Source: Caenorhabditis remanei
Taxonomy: Eukaryota; Nematoda; Chromadorea; Rhabditida; Rhabditidae
Length of the DNA stretch: 64,000 nucleotides
Direction of reading: 5' to 3'
Assembly: GCF_010183535.1 (NCBI RefSeq)
Contig: NC_071333.1
Location: 14,692,587 to 14,756,586 of the forward strand
Within the stretch, counting starts at the first letter, position 1, and each line of letters begins with the position of its first letter. This document shows, piece after piece, positions 19,256 through 31,394 of the stretch. The translations under genes were made by a program, and so were the position numbers. A model generated the notes under the pieces. It searched no databases and was not told the DNA's origin. It saw only the letters and a list, made by a program, of their open reading frames with translations.

Positions 19256-21988
19256 TCAAATACTACTCGCCACCGGGTTCCTATTGAACAAACGAATTCT
19301 GTGGTCATGAAGCAAGGGAAGACGTGTAGATTTTGGTCTCCATAACTTCCGAACTCGATCATAAAATGCTCCCCGAAACTCTTCTGACGAGCCCATGTAG
19401 ACAAAAAAGTTGGCAGTTGCATTGATAACGACCAAAAAGTTTCCGATATCGATGAGCACTGCTTCTGCTTCAAATGCCATTTTACTGAAAAGAAATAATC
19501 CGTTTTTTGAAGTCAAATCCTTTGTTTTCAACGTACAACTTGAGCATTTCGAAGACGTTTACTAGAAGTGATGTCAGATTGCAGCAGAGAAACAATAGGA
19601 CAACCAGAAGAAGGACAACTGGATTATTGCCACCATCATCTTCGCAATCTGAAAATATTTTTTTGATCTTTTAGTTCAAAAATCAAAATAATTGCTCCCT
19701 GAGGGTTTTACGCTTTACGAGCGTTCTCTATTTTCGAATTTTTAGAATAGCATGTTCTGTTTTATTGTAAAAACAAAGTCTGTCGCATAAATCTTAAAGA
19801 CACTAACCCTCCAGACGTATTCCTCCTTCAATGTTTATTTGTTGAGTCTCACTACCACTTATTTCTGTTTCCACATTCACTGGTCCTTTAGATGTTCAAA
19901 AAAACATTCTCATATAAGCGCAAACACATGAAAACTCTATGAAGATACATAATTCAGTTAGGATTGGGAAATAACACTCCGCGGGTTTTTTTTCAGTGAA
20001 TGCGGATCGAGTTTTCGATTCTATGCCAGGTTTTTTCTTAGAATAAGAATGTACTAATGAGAACACTCACCTTGTTTTTCTGCTTTGTCCATTGTATCGT
20101 TTTTTCGACGAAGCATCACAATAATGGAGACGGTCAAAAAAGTTAATAGCACAAATGGAAGGAATGCCATTGAAAGAGCATAAAGATATCCTCTGCAAAA
20201 TTATTCATTAGGAAGAGGGGCCTTAATGAATTCTATTTCTTACTTATACACAATCACATAAGTCTCACTGATTCGCATTTCAGTTGGGCATAGTTCGAAC
20301 AATGTGTAATTATCTGGGTGGAGGCATTCAATAGCCTGAAATAGAATAATTTTGACATGGAATTCTTCAGACAGGTTATCAGTACCTGCAGATCTCCAAA
20401 CTGCACAATATTATATGCGGCTACTGAAATAACAACAAGTGCTAACACTCTAGGAGCCCATGTGCTTCGTTTAGGTTCACATTTTGTACCACTGAAAACA
20501 AACTTGCGTGAAAAAGGGCGTTAGTTTAAGTAAGCATACCAGTAAACAGAATAGAAGCAGTCAAATGCCGCCAGTACTGTGATGTAGACACTGAGCATCT
20601 GTAAAAAAGGAGAAATGTGATCAAATTTCTAAAATGCACTAAAATACAGCCCCCGTTTTTATTCTGCAAAATAAATGAGTCAGAAGTTATCCAAACTACA
20701 AAAACTGGATTCGCACAATTTTTGTAATAGATCTTTGCTTTTCTGGGTATTCCACCACTTTTTGATATAATTTGTTTTGCATAGCATATATCTAACTTTC
20801 CCTGAAGTTCAGAATCCCACGAAAACCGAGAATAGTTTCTTTCAAGTGTCCACTTGTGTTTCGAACCCTGTGTGGAAATCTTGAAAAGTTATAGAAATCA
20901 TGTAACCCTTCACACTGCTAGTTTGTATTGTCATCATCAATCATTTTCCTTTTTTGCAGAATGTTTGGTTATCAAGGGCCCTATAACTCTTCCCCCTCTC
21001 AGAGTGTGTATGGACTGCTAACTATCATTTTCTTTTTTGGCCGTAGGGAAAAAGAAAGTGTTCCCAAAAAACTAACTTGAAAGAAAAGGCCTAACGGGAT
21101 GATTTTAGGGAGCAGGAACACAAAGACTTGGTCAATGACGAATGAGTGAGCTCTGAGCGAGTCGGAGCAAATGACGAAGATCCCTGCCATACATACTCCT
21201 GAAATATGACAATTGAAAATCGGACTTTTACTTTTTCTGGACTAATCTGGGAGGGAACGAGTACTCATTACTCATTTCCCAGTTTTGCCTGTTAATCTTT
21301 CTTCCTCACCTACGTCACTGCATGAGAGTGCCGTCAAATACTTGGCGGCGGTGTTCTTTTGTTCACAAAAGATGAAGATGTTGAAGAAGTTGAGGACGAC
21401 TCCGACGAATGAAATTAACGGGAGCGAGACAACAATGAGCAACTGAAAAGAGCGAATTTCGAACTTCCGAGAAGTCACCTTTTGAACTGCCCAGGGCAGA
21501 CAATTTGGTTACACATAGAATTTTCTAGATATTTTTTTCTTGTTCTTTGTATTCAAACTGCAGAAGATTCCAGTGTGGTGCTGACTCAAGAGAATCTTGA
21601 ACCTTCTGGCGTGATATCAATTGGACTAATGAACTGAGGCTCACTCACAAGGGGGTCCTTGAGCATACTATATAACAAAGAACAGAAAAAAATGTGTAAG
21701 AGATTTATAATAATGAAAATGTTAGAGAGTTCATTTGAACTTGGAAGTTTTCTTGACATGTTTTTTACTGGAATTGATGTGGAATATCTATCCCATTAAA
21801 ATGAATTCTATTTGTACAAAGATTGAAATATCTAAGTATGATCGAAATTTCAAAACAATGAAAAATGACGAAAAAAATGAACTAACCAAGTTGGCGATTC
21901 CCGCGTAGCCTTCAATTGGCTCATGAAGACATTCACACTCACGCATAACTACCGTATGGTTGAGCATGTCTCCTTTTGCATAGCAATT
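19256..21988 (-). CDS. Rhodopsin-like GPCR, peptide (FMRFamide-like) receptor type, N-terminal exon missing
   Basis: Ten exons chain in phase: 21988-21887, 21442-21310, 21198-21077, 20598-20540, 20491-20386, 20335-20244, 20192-20071, 19885-19808, 19648-19537, 19484-19256 (384 residues). Seven hydrophobic segments are visible: LLIVVSLPLISFVGVVLNFFNIF (TM1 with its Asn), YLTALSCSDVGVCMAG (TM2 with Asp), the TM3 stretch across exons 3-4, VLALVVISVAAYNIV (TM4), LYALSMAFLPFVLLTFL (TM5), VVLLLVVLLFLCCNL (TM6) and NFLVVINATANFFVY (TM7). The TM6/TM7 style resembles nematode FMRFamide-peptide receptors. TM3 ends with AAFDCFYSVY instead of DRY. The extracellular start has several Cys and an NHT glycosylation site. 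The 21988 boundary is a splice acceptor, so at least one upstream exon with the start codon (and perhaps a signal peptide) lies in the long region above and was not found. Confidence 0.8.
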
Positions 21989-24900
21989 CTGCAAGAAATC
22001 ATGTTTTTGAGAATTCGAAACGTATCCAATTCAAAAGAGTTCAGTGGAATTGACACACACATGTATTTATTTTGCAAAACACTTTTAAAAGAAAGAAATG
22101 AGAAGGGAGGGATAAAATAATGGAGAAGCAGAAGAAAATAGATCAAGTTCAAAGTTTCAAGAGTTTTTCTCTTCGGAATAATGAAAACCCTTTGAGGTAT
22201 ACTTCTCAATGACTCCTTACTCTGAACACTGGGGTTCACAAACAAAAAAGAACTACATCTGGGTCGGATTGCAAAAGTACATACAGCAGAATAGAATCAG
22301 AGGACAACTTGAAAATAATTAGGAAAAAAATAATTATTTCATTCCTAGATTACTTTTTTTATTTCTTGTGGTCCTCGTTCGAAGAATTTGTTGAGAGAGA
22401 AAATAAACAGGTTTGGTAAAAAAGGTAAATTTGAAATTCCTACTTCACATCAGAAGATATGATATCAATTTTTATCAAATCCCATTCAAAAAAGCAAAAC
22501 CAGAAAAGAAAAACGACTGAATCAGGACAGAAACGCTGATTTGTATTTTCAAAGGCAGAGGCGTGACAGACCAGCGCAAATCCTTTTCTTTCCTGCTCCC
22601 CTTTCTCCAAAACCAAAAAAAGGAGAAGTGGGGCGGAGCTTGACAAATTTCAGTTGTTTTCTAGAACCAAGAATAAACTGAAGGGCCACTTTTGAAGATT
22701 GAATAGAATGCTGGAAATGTTCTGGAACTGGAGAGATAAAGTTTGTGTTTGGAGTCCTAACCTTAGGGTTGACTTTGGAAAGTGTTCGTATTTTGATCTA
22801 CGCTTGCCGTCAGATAAAATATTCCAGTTTATAAATTCTACACTGTTGAAACATGTTTACCTCCTTCAAGTTATTCCCGGAACGAAATCTTGAAAAACTG
22901 GAATCACCTCGATATTCCGAAATATTTTCGAAACGAACACCTCTTCCTGACCAAAAATATGTCCAGAAGCTAGAATAAGAAAGAAATTTCTCAATTTTCA
23001 GAATTTCTTTCCTACATCAGAATATGATATTACATATTTATTGACAATGCTAGGAACTAGTCATTTGCATGAAAAACAATGTGGTGACATGGTTGAAATT
23101 TGGTAATTTTCTGAATTTTGAATATAACTGTGTTTTCTTATATGGTGGTGTGGTGTAGTGGGGAATAAAATGGTTATTAATCGAAATATTCTTTTTGAAT
23201 GTGACGGAGGGACATAGTTCTGATTTCTGACGCAGACCAATAATACAAAGTGTCTTTTGCACTTGGCATTCCGAAAGGACACTCGAACAAAAATCTAATT
23301 GGTATTGCAATGAAAATGAGTTCGAATGTGTTTTGCTCCAGAGGAACTTCCTCGTCGACTTATTTGTTTTTTTTTCATTCTTTAAATTCCATTTAGTTTT
23401 ATAGTCTCGGTAAACTGAGACTGAAACCGAAACCAAATCTCTTCCACTGTTCTAAGAACTTGGGAGAAAAACGGGAGAAAAAACTAAACGACTTAAAAAC
23501 AGGCAAATTTCAAATTGGTTTCGAAGGCAAATGTAAAAGGAAATGGCGGCGATCCACATGCTGAAAATAGGAGGCTCTCATGGTAAGTGCTGAAAATAAT
23601 GGAATAATAACAAGAGAGGGGTCTGGGTAAGAGGAATCATGATATAAGGCACCTGTTATCCAATTTTTTCTGACACGACACGCGTTGTGGTTATGACACC
23701 GTTGAAGAACAGATGAAAATTACAAAGAAATAAATTTCAGTGGGTGGAGAACAGTTACATATTTTCAATATCACTCCTTGACAAAACTAAAAACAGCTAA
23801 CTTTGGAATAAAGAAAATAATATAATTTTTGTACCCAGATTAAAAAAATGAAGGGTAGATAGCACAAAGAGAATAAGAAATACTCGCATATGTTTCCTTC
23901 ATGTTTTCCAGAATTACAGACTTGAGAATGTGAAACTGAGGCCAAGGCGTTGAATGCCTAACAAGTTTAATGTAATATGAATGAGCGGATGTGAAAAGAA
24001 AGACACGAGATTCATTATGACGTGGCATTGAGTCCAGGCTTTCTAGAAAAGGGTCCGAGGGACCCACATGAGAACCCGGATTCTCTAAGATTGCGGTTTA
24101 TGAGTCCCTTGGCGGGGTTCCTCCATTCATTCGTGAGAGAGCAGAAATTAGAGCGATTTTTAGAAGTGGTCATAACAAATGGGTAAAAGAAAAAAAACTA
24201 AACTAAAAACCATCGGAGATTAGTCTCTTACCTTTTCTCTTACTCCCACTACAAATAATTAATTAGTGTGAACTCTTGCGAGAATAAGAGAGAGAAAAAC
24301 AGAATATGTGCCAAGATGGTTGGTCATTCGGAAGTGCAAAGTGAACAATTTTGTAACTTGAGATACGCTTGCTTCATTCTAAACAAGGGAAGAAAGGAGG
24401 ACCAAACACCAAGAAAAGACAGGAAACGTTTCGAACTTGATTCTATTGTTAGAGAACGACACAGTTAGTTTTTGCTTATTTTTGACTTCTCGATTTGGAC
24501 GAAAGTTGCACAACTGCACGGAGTACTCAAATTATAACGAAACGAGTTGGACATTTCTGCAGAAAACAATCATCCTGAGAATCTAGCAACATTCTATTGT
24601 CAATCAAAGTTCGGAAGTGCATGTCAACATGTAGTAAGGTTGGCCAGGAGTAGGAATATCACTGAAAGGTGTAGTATTCAACCAAAACACAAAAAAAGTA
24701 GATTACGACTCGTTTCCAATTATCATTTATACTCACACCTTCTCTCAAAAAAGTTTCGATAAAATCGTAGGTCAATTAATCAACGACCGGCTCTTTGATG
24801 TTCTTTACACTTCTACACTCAATGTAACAACGGGCGGTATAATCAAAGAGTTTTAGAATATCTCGTGCTTCACTTTTTTCTTCAAACGATACTTAAAGTT

Positions 24901-26380
24901 TCTTGGTTTTTGGCGTTGAGAGATATTGTTATTTATTGCTGTACCAAACTCGCTTCCTAAGAGCAGCAGTATATAGAGGAGTGTATGAAAGGGAGGGGAT
25001 GACTAGAATTGTGATAAGAATAAATATAAAGTCTTTCTTTTTTCAACGTGTTAGACAGTGATTGAAAACGGAACATGACTGTTCTACTAGTGTCGTGAAT
25101 TTGCTTCGTTTGGATGTTCTACGGTGCACTTTTTGAAATTCAATGTGAAAACCAGTTCCTAAATTCTTTTACTTTAGAACAAAGTTCGTTACCAAATGTG
25201 GGTGTAAAACCAAATCAGTGAGTAACAACACCCTTTTTCTTTCGATTACTCCCAAACACCATCGGTTCTTTTTTTTCTTTCTTTTTTTAAACAAAAGAAG
25301 AACAGAATATGCTGACGCGAATAATGAACGAAGACGGGCGAACAAAAGCCAAAACAATCCAAAGAAAAATTATGAGCAATTCTAGCTATAAATAATGCGA
25401 AATATTCAATGTGCTCCATATTACCATTTGAGGCGAGCCGACAGATATGTCGCCTCGTAAATTGTCATCTAGTCTTTTTTGTGAGCAACTGAGCCGGGAG
25501 CAAACTTTGAAGGGGTCAATTGGAATAGCTAAGAAAATTTTATCTTTAATAGTGTACAAAGATACTTTAGAAATGATTTGCACCAGCAGAAAACCTTTCA
25601 TTCTCTTTGACAAAGCTAATTGATCCGATGGTAGGATAACGATAACACAAGCAAAATCAAAATAAAGAAACCTTAGACAATTTTCAAAATAGATTTCACT
25701 AAAATAATTTTTATATATTTGACATCACCATAAACAATGTTTGAAAAGTGTTCTATGTATTAAATAGAACAACTTTCATTATATCATTTGAACTATGTTT
25801 GAACATGCACTTAATTACAAAAAATATGAGTTTCAGTCACGCAACATATTGTCACTTCCCTGAGTATGAGGAAGTTTCGATATAAAAGATATTAATCTGA
25901 GTTCTTGAACAATTTTCTGATGTGCTTTTCTTATTTTTAATATCTTCACCTATGAACACAAAGGAACATCCAAAGAAGATTTTTTTATGAAAAGCCTCTT
26001 CTGACTCATGACTATTTAATAAGATTTATAGACGGGTTCTGGGGTCAAAAGGTTGAAAAAGATTTCTCTCACTGGAAAAGACGTGTAAACAAAATAGCGC
26101 AAAGAAAATAAATATTTAGAAACAAATTGCAGTAAAGCGGATGGTGTGAAACACCAATGAGCAATCTTCCCTTTTTTCTTTAAATTTGCGTCATTTGATA
26201 CCCTAACCTTTTAACCCATGTTGGAAACAAATTCTAGGACTAGAAAATAGCTACGAGGAGGAGTGTTCTCTGTTTTTTGTCTGTCAATGTGTTTTTTAAG
26301 AAGTGTCAATGAGATTATACGCAATCCTTTTGTATTTGGAAGAAAATAATATATATTCATATGAAAAGATGGGGTGGGGT

Positions 26381-26524
26381 TCATGACGAAACTAATTCGG
26401 GGATGAAAAGAATTCGGAAATTTGTAGTTTTTGAAGGATCGGTCGGATTGGTCTCATCAGCATAGCCTAATTGATGATATATTCGAGCAACTTCCAAAGC
26501 TTGTACTTTTGGATTTGAGAATAA
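26381..26524 (-). CDS. Orphan C-terminal exon candidate
   Basis: Behind a good acceptor (cctcttttcag) an open frame of 47 codons ends with TGA at 26381. Residues such as QALEVARIYHQLGYADETN and TDPSKTTNF look protein-like rather than random, and codon use resembles the real genes here. No upstream exon could be linked with confidence, and I do not recognise the protein. It could be the end of a small minus-strand gene. Confidence 0.3.
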   Translation of the reverse strand, partial: LFSNPKVQALEVARIYHQLGYADETNPTDPSKTTNFRILFIPELVSS

Positions 26525-27101
26525 CTGAAAAGAGGTGGGAAAAGCTATATGAAATTTCTGATGAAAAAATATCCCATCTGACAAAAGAAACTACTCAATT
26601 ACTGTGATGATGATGATGATTATGATCTCTGTCAAGAAAAAAAGACGCGTAAAAGGATATTATGAAAAATTAAAGGGATGTGAGATCGAAGAACTTTCAA
26701 GAAAGCGTAGGTCATTAATTATGCGAGGGTGGAAGGTGGAAGTAAAGCTTTCGTCACATCCACAAAGAGTCTAATTTTCGGAGGATGTCTGGTATGAAAG
26801 TAAGACATTCTACTTCCTGATTTCTGGGACCTCCCAGATTTCTATGAAGATTTTGAAGATGTTTCTGGTTTTTAAGGGTTGTTTGTTTCTGAATTGTTGG
26901 ACTCAGCCAGACCACAGCATCATTCTTTCTCGTTGTTTGACGAAAATTCGACAAAATGATTAGAGCCAGATTAAGAAGATCACGCAACAAGTGATGCGAG
27001 TGGATTATGAAACAAGAGAATGCGACGCAAGGAATATAAAATAAATTCTTGAATATCACGTTCGAAAGTCTACGTTTTTTTTTCTTCGAACAGCAATATT
27101 T

Positions 27102-27428
27102 ATGATCGCAGATAGCTCCGACAAAGACGGAAACAGCGGGAAATTTTCAGTGAATCGAGACTTGGAGGAAGCGCAATTATCTTGGAAAGAGAATATTCTC
27201 TCATCTGCAGGGCGAATGATAGAAATTATGGAGACCGCTTCAAACGGAATACGTTTTGATGAGAATAAAAAAAACGGAGAAAACTATGAGGAAACAATTT
27301 TTGATGTGCAACAACATGGAGGGAAATTAATGAAATTGTCTGAACTCGTGGGGAAGAAACGTATTCGATTTACTGAACAATGGGAAGGAGGGATTCGAGT
27401 GGACTTTGCGCTTTATGAAGATTTTTGA
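27102..27428 (+). CDS. Unexplained 108-codon ORF
   Basis: Open frame starting MIADSSDKDGNSGKF and ending FALYEDF. Charged and hydrophilic, no signal peptide, no known motif. Longer than most chance frames in this AT-rich region, and TGA is followed by ordinary intergenic sequence. Might be a lineage-specific single-exon gene or chance. Confidence 0.25.
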   Translation: MIADSSDKDGNSGKFSVNRDLEEAQLSWKENILSSAGRMIEIMETASNGIRFDENKKNGENYEETIFDVQQHGGKLMKLSELVGKKRIRFTEQWEGGIRVDFALYEDF

Positions 27429-29857
27429 AGATGAAAAACCACACTTAAGAAACTATTTCGTAGTTTTTGGAACATTAAGTATAACATCACGCAAAATTTT
27501 TTAGTGGAGCGATGTTTCGGAATACATTGAGACACGAAATCCTAATATTTTGTGAAATTTGTTTTAAAAAAAGTGTTTTCAGGTGGTCTTCTGCAACTTT
27601 GCTTGGAATAAATAGTCTATAAAGGTTTGAAGTACCAGTGGTGATTGAATTGAAAAAGAAGATGACGCATGCTGCTCTACCGGCGAGCGGAAAACAGCGG
27701 AGGTTGGTTGATTGGCAGCATAATTGGTAGCGAAGAGCAGAAAAATGAGAAAGAGATGAGTTGACAATAGATTGGATTTACTTTGATCATGAAACAACAA
27801 CTTAAAAAACTTTGAGAGGTAAGACGTTTTTGGAAATGGAAAAGATGAGCATTTGGTGATGATGCATTTTGTTTGGGTTTGGGTTTTATTTCTCGGTGAT
27901 GATGAAAATGAAAAGTTTTTGGAAGTAAGGCTCTCACGTAAGCAGTGCAGAATGCACTTATACGGGTTCAAGATTTTGAGGGTGGTAGAAAAAAGAACAA
28001 AGAATCCCGGTGTCTAGAGAAAACTACTTCCTAATTTAGTTTCTCTATAGCATCGTTCTTTGTTCACTGAATTCACTTAAACTATTCAAAAAAGACACCA
28101 GGAATTGAGTTCACTAGACTTAATACAGTCTGACAATGAACTTTACTCAGTAGTGTAAAACCTATCAAATTGGTTTCCGGCAGGAACGGACCTCATAGGG
28201 AGAAATAATAGTAGTCATCATATTCCATTTGATTATGAAAAATGAAAAAATAGTTGACGTGAGCCGAATGAATTCATTATGACTATTCTCTTCTAACAAA
28301 CAAATATTAACTGGAACCACAATGCGATAAAAACAATAAAGAATTCTTATTGACGCACGCATGTTGTAATGGAATTCTACATCAGGGTACCGTGAGAGCC
28401 GACACTAAGAACAGATACGTGGTATTATGGCGAGAAGTTCAAACAGTTCAAGTGACTAGAAATCAGAACTTTTATAAAGCTTATCAAGGGTCTAAAAAGT
28501 TTTGGTTGCATTTACCCACACAGTAGTTCCGGAGTCATAGGTCATATAAGGGATCTATGAAATACGGAAGCTTGAGGAAGTACACAGATCGACGTACCCA
28601 AGGAGTTAAGAATAGACGGGAAAACAACAAAACAATTTAAAATTAGCTTATTTCAATTTTTCCCCCGTCAAGACTTTAATTTAATTACATAATTCTAGTG
28701 AGCAAAAATTACTCACAGAGACTTCCTTCTTCCTCTGTCATATTTTCTTGTATGATTCACAAAAGGGACTCTTTGCAGGAAAAGTTCAAACATTTTCCAG
28801 TTGAAATGTTTAAGATACACGAAGACGTGAAAAGAAATTATATCAGACATCTAAAGCGGTTTGAGTATGTTTCTTACTTCCCGTCACTTTTTTTTGAATG
28901 GACTACGCATCCATGTAGAAACACTGAAACAAATTGAAAATGCCACCCACCCTTCTTGTGTCTGGGATAGTGATCAAAAGACATCTTCGAACCATTACGT
29001 AGATTTGAATAAGAGCTCGAAGCTCGAAATAACCTTGAAATTGAATTTTTAAGATGGAACGAGGAAATGAAAAATGAAAATTTCTTGATTAAGTGGGGCA
29101 CAAATGTCGGAATAAGAAGAACACATGAAAATAATTGAGCGTGAACGGGTTAATTGTTGTTTTTTGTTATTGCTCGTTGAAGAAGCAGAACGTTTTAGTT
29201 AGATGAATGCAAGAGAATTCTTTAGACTATCCGCGGGAAACATATCTGTCCCTATAGTCTATGCATGTTTTGTAAATAGCATAAGATTCAAGATTATTTA
29301 ATTTGTTTCATAGTTTAGAAAATCGTTTTCAATACATATCACAATTCTCACGGTCGTAACCTTTCGTTTCTGCAAAACTTCCATTCTGAACGTACTTTCT
29401 GTGCACCTTGAGAATTTTCTATTTTGGTTTTCTTTCTATTTCGGATTATTTTTTGAAAAAGAGTTTAGGTAGTAAAAAAGCTCATTTTCACACCAATAAG
29501 TTAGCCGCCATGTTTCTTGTTTCCACATCTTCTTTGGAAAATCACGTTCAGCAATTGTTTGTTTTGGGGAGAAATATTTATAAACGTGTGAGAAGTTTAC
29601 TTTCTGCAAATTAGATGAGGTAAGGAGCCTATTGAGTTACTCGAAATACAGGCAAAAGGCATGCAAGGGGAACAAAGTGATATGAGACAAATACCGAAAA
29701 TAAGTCAACCTCAAAATAAAATTGATTATCAGCGTCACAACTAAATTTTCCTGAAACCGAAGGAACGAGAACGATAAGTCGCCCATTCATCAAAATTAAG
29801 ACCACTTCAGACCGGGCAAGGGAACTTTTGCTGTTTTACTAAGAATCTTAAAGGATG

Positions 29858-30100
29858 ACTGCGGTATTCCAAGAATCCAGATTTTTATATGGATCGACTC
29901 AGAATTTTGTAGAAAGAAGAAAAGTCTCTTACTTTGAAAATAAGGCAAATCTTCACGGCGAAAGGCCCTTTTTCGACACTTTGAGGCCTCATAACTCGTT
30001 TCAGACCAATTTTCGGACCTGGCTCCAAGAGACGTTTTTCTTTTCTACAAAATTCTGAGTCGATCCATATAAAAAATTTCGATTTTTGGAATACCGCAGT
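29858..30100. mobile_element. 243-bp foldback/MITE-like element with long terminal inverted repeats
   Basis: The left end actgcggtattccaagaatc followed by atggatcgactcagaatttt is repeated in inverted form at the right end (aaaattctgagtcgatccat ... ttggaataccgcagt). Arms are about 75 bp (29858-29935 and 30024-30100) with few mismatches around a loop of about 88 bp. No coding capacity. The high arm identity suggests a fairly recent insertion or ongoing pairing constraint. Confidence 0.8.
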
Positions 30101-31308
30101 CCCTCTTCAAAAAACGAACTGCAAATTTTAGTTATAAGGGATAGTACAAACAGTTTCAAAATTTTATAAACACGGGAAAAAAAAGAAACGTACGGATATT
30201 TATATCAATAGAAATTCCCAGATTGCGTGGATTTTTGGTCTTTTAATTTTGTTGTATACGCTTTTCAAAATTCACTAATTGGTACAAGGGACCAACATCA
30301 AAAATAACGGATTGCACGCAATATTTGGTCCTTCTCCCAAGATAGACATTCTGCTAAAATATCGAATTTCATGAATGTTGATTCATATCCAAATGTGCCG
30401 ATCTTATGGTTTCTTGGAAAAAAAACGATGAAAAAACAAGCAAACATCGAAGTTTCGAAAACTAAATTAGAAAATAGATAACTAGAAACTGGAAAAAATG
30501 AAGAGTAACATATGGAAGCTTTGAGGCTGGCGGGCACTTCAGCAGTTAGAAAAATGTGTGTTCTTATTGAAGAATTAACAAGAAACAAAACAAACGGATG
30601 GCTTAAATGAGAAAAAAAGAGCAGAGGCCGACGATCCTCGAAACTGCGATTGTTACAACGATAAGGCCATCAATTAGAAGGTCACTTGATGCGAGGACCA
30701 GATTTTCATTCTAGATTTTGTGCTTAGATTTAAAACAGAAAAGATATTTGTACATAGTGTTGAAACAAAGTAACAAAATAAATATATATATATTGTTTAC
30801 AACATATATTGTTTATATGCAGCATTATTGTAAAGTCCGAAACATTTATAAATTCCAGATATGCACCGAGCAGTATATGGAACACATTCGATCAACTTTA
30901 ATAGTTGTTATCTTATTTTCAAACAGAAAAACATGTGAATGTAACTGACATTTTTTGTTTTCACTGCCATTCCATGTTTTATAAAGCTCATTTTTCATTC
31001 GTTTTCAGTTCTTATGTTATATCTATGTTTTTATCTAAATTTCATTTTTCTTTTCATTTTTTCGGCTCCATATTTTATACGTTCCCTGTCTGTCTCTGGT
31101 CTGGATAAAAATAAAATAAACTGCCTGAAGACTAAAAATGAATTTTGAGTACCCAAAATTGTGAACAAGGAACAGACCACTCAAACCGTTTGCATCATTT
31201 CTCGTGCAAAGTGTGTATCACATGTCATTCATTGTAATTCAGATTACCTCTCTACATTCTCGAAACCGTTGCACCTGCAACTCTACTTTTTCTCCTACTT
31301 CTTTCCAG

Positions 31309-31394
31309 ATAGATGACGTGTTCCCGGAAATCGGCTTGGGACGGCTTCTTGATCTTGCTGGCAACAATGGAACCAATTTAGCGTGTGATGGGAG
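31309..31394 (+). CDS. Orphan exon-like piece
   Basis: After a very good acceptor (acttctttccag) an 86-bp GC-balanced segment reads IDDVFPEIGLGRLLDLAG and on to LACDG, ending at a gtattc donor-like site. It stands out from the AT-rich surroundings. No partner exon was found up- or downstream, so it could be an alternative first-half exon of the gene at 34014, part of an unrecognised gene, or a relic. Confidence 0.25.

Noticed and set aside
26604..26640. (GAT)6 run read as a poly-His or poly-Ile mini-exon
   Set aside because: Simple repeat; none of the frames connects in phase to the adjacent orphan exon with valid splice sites.
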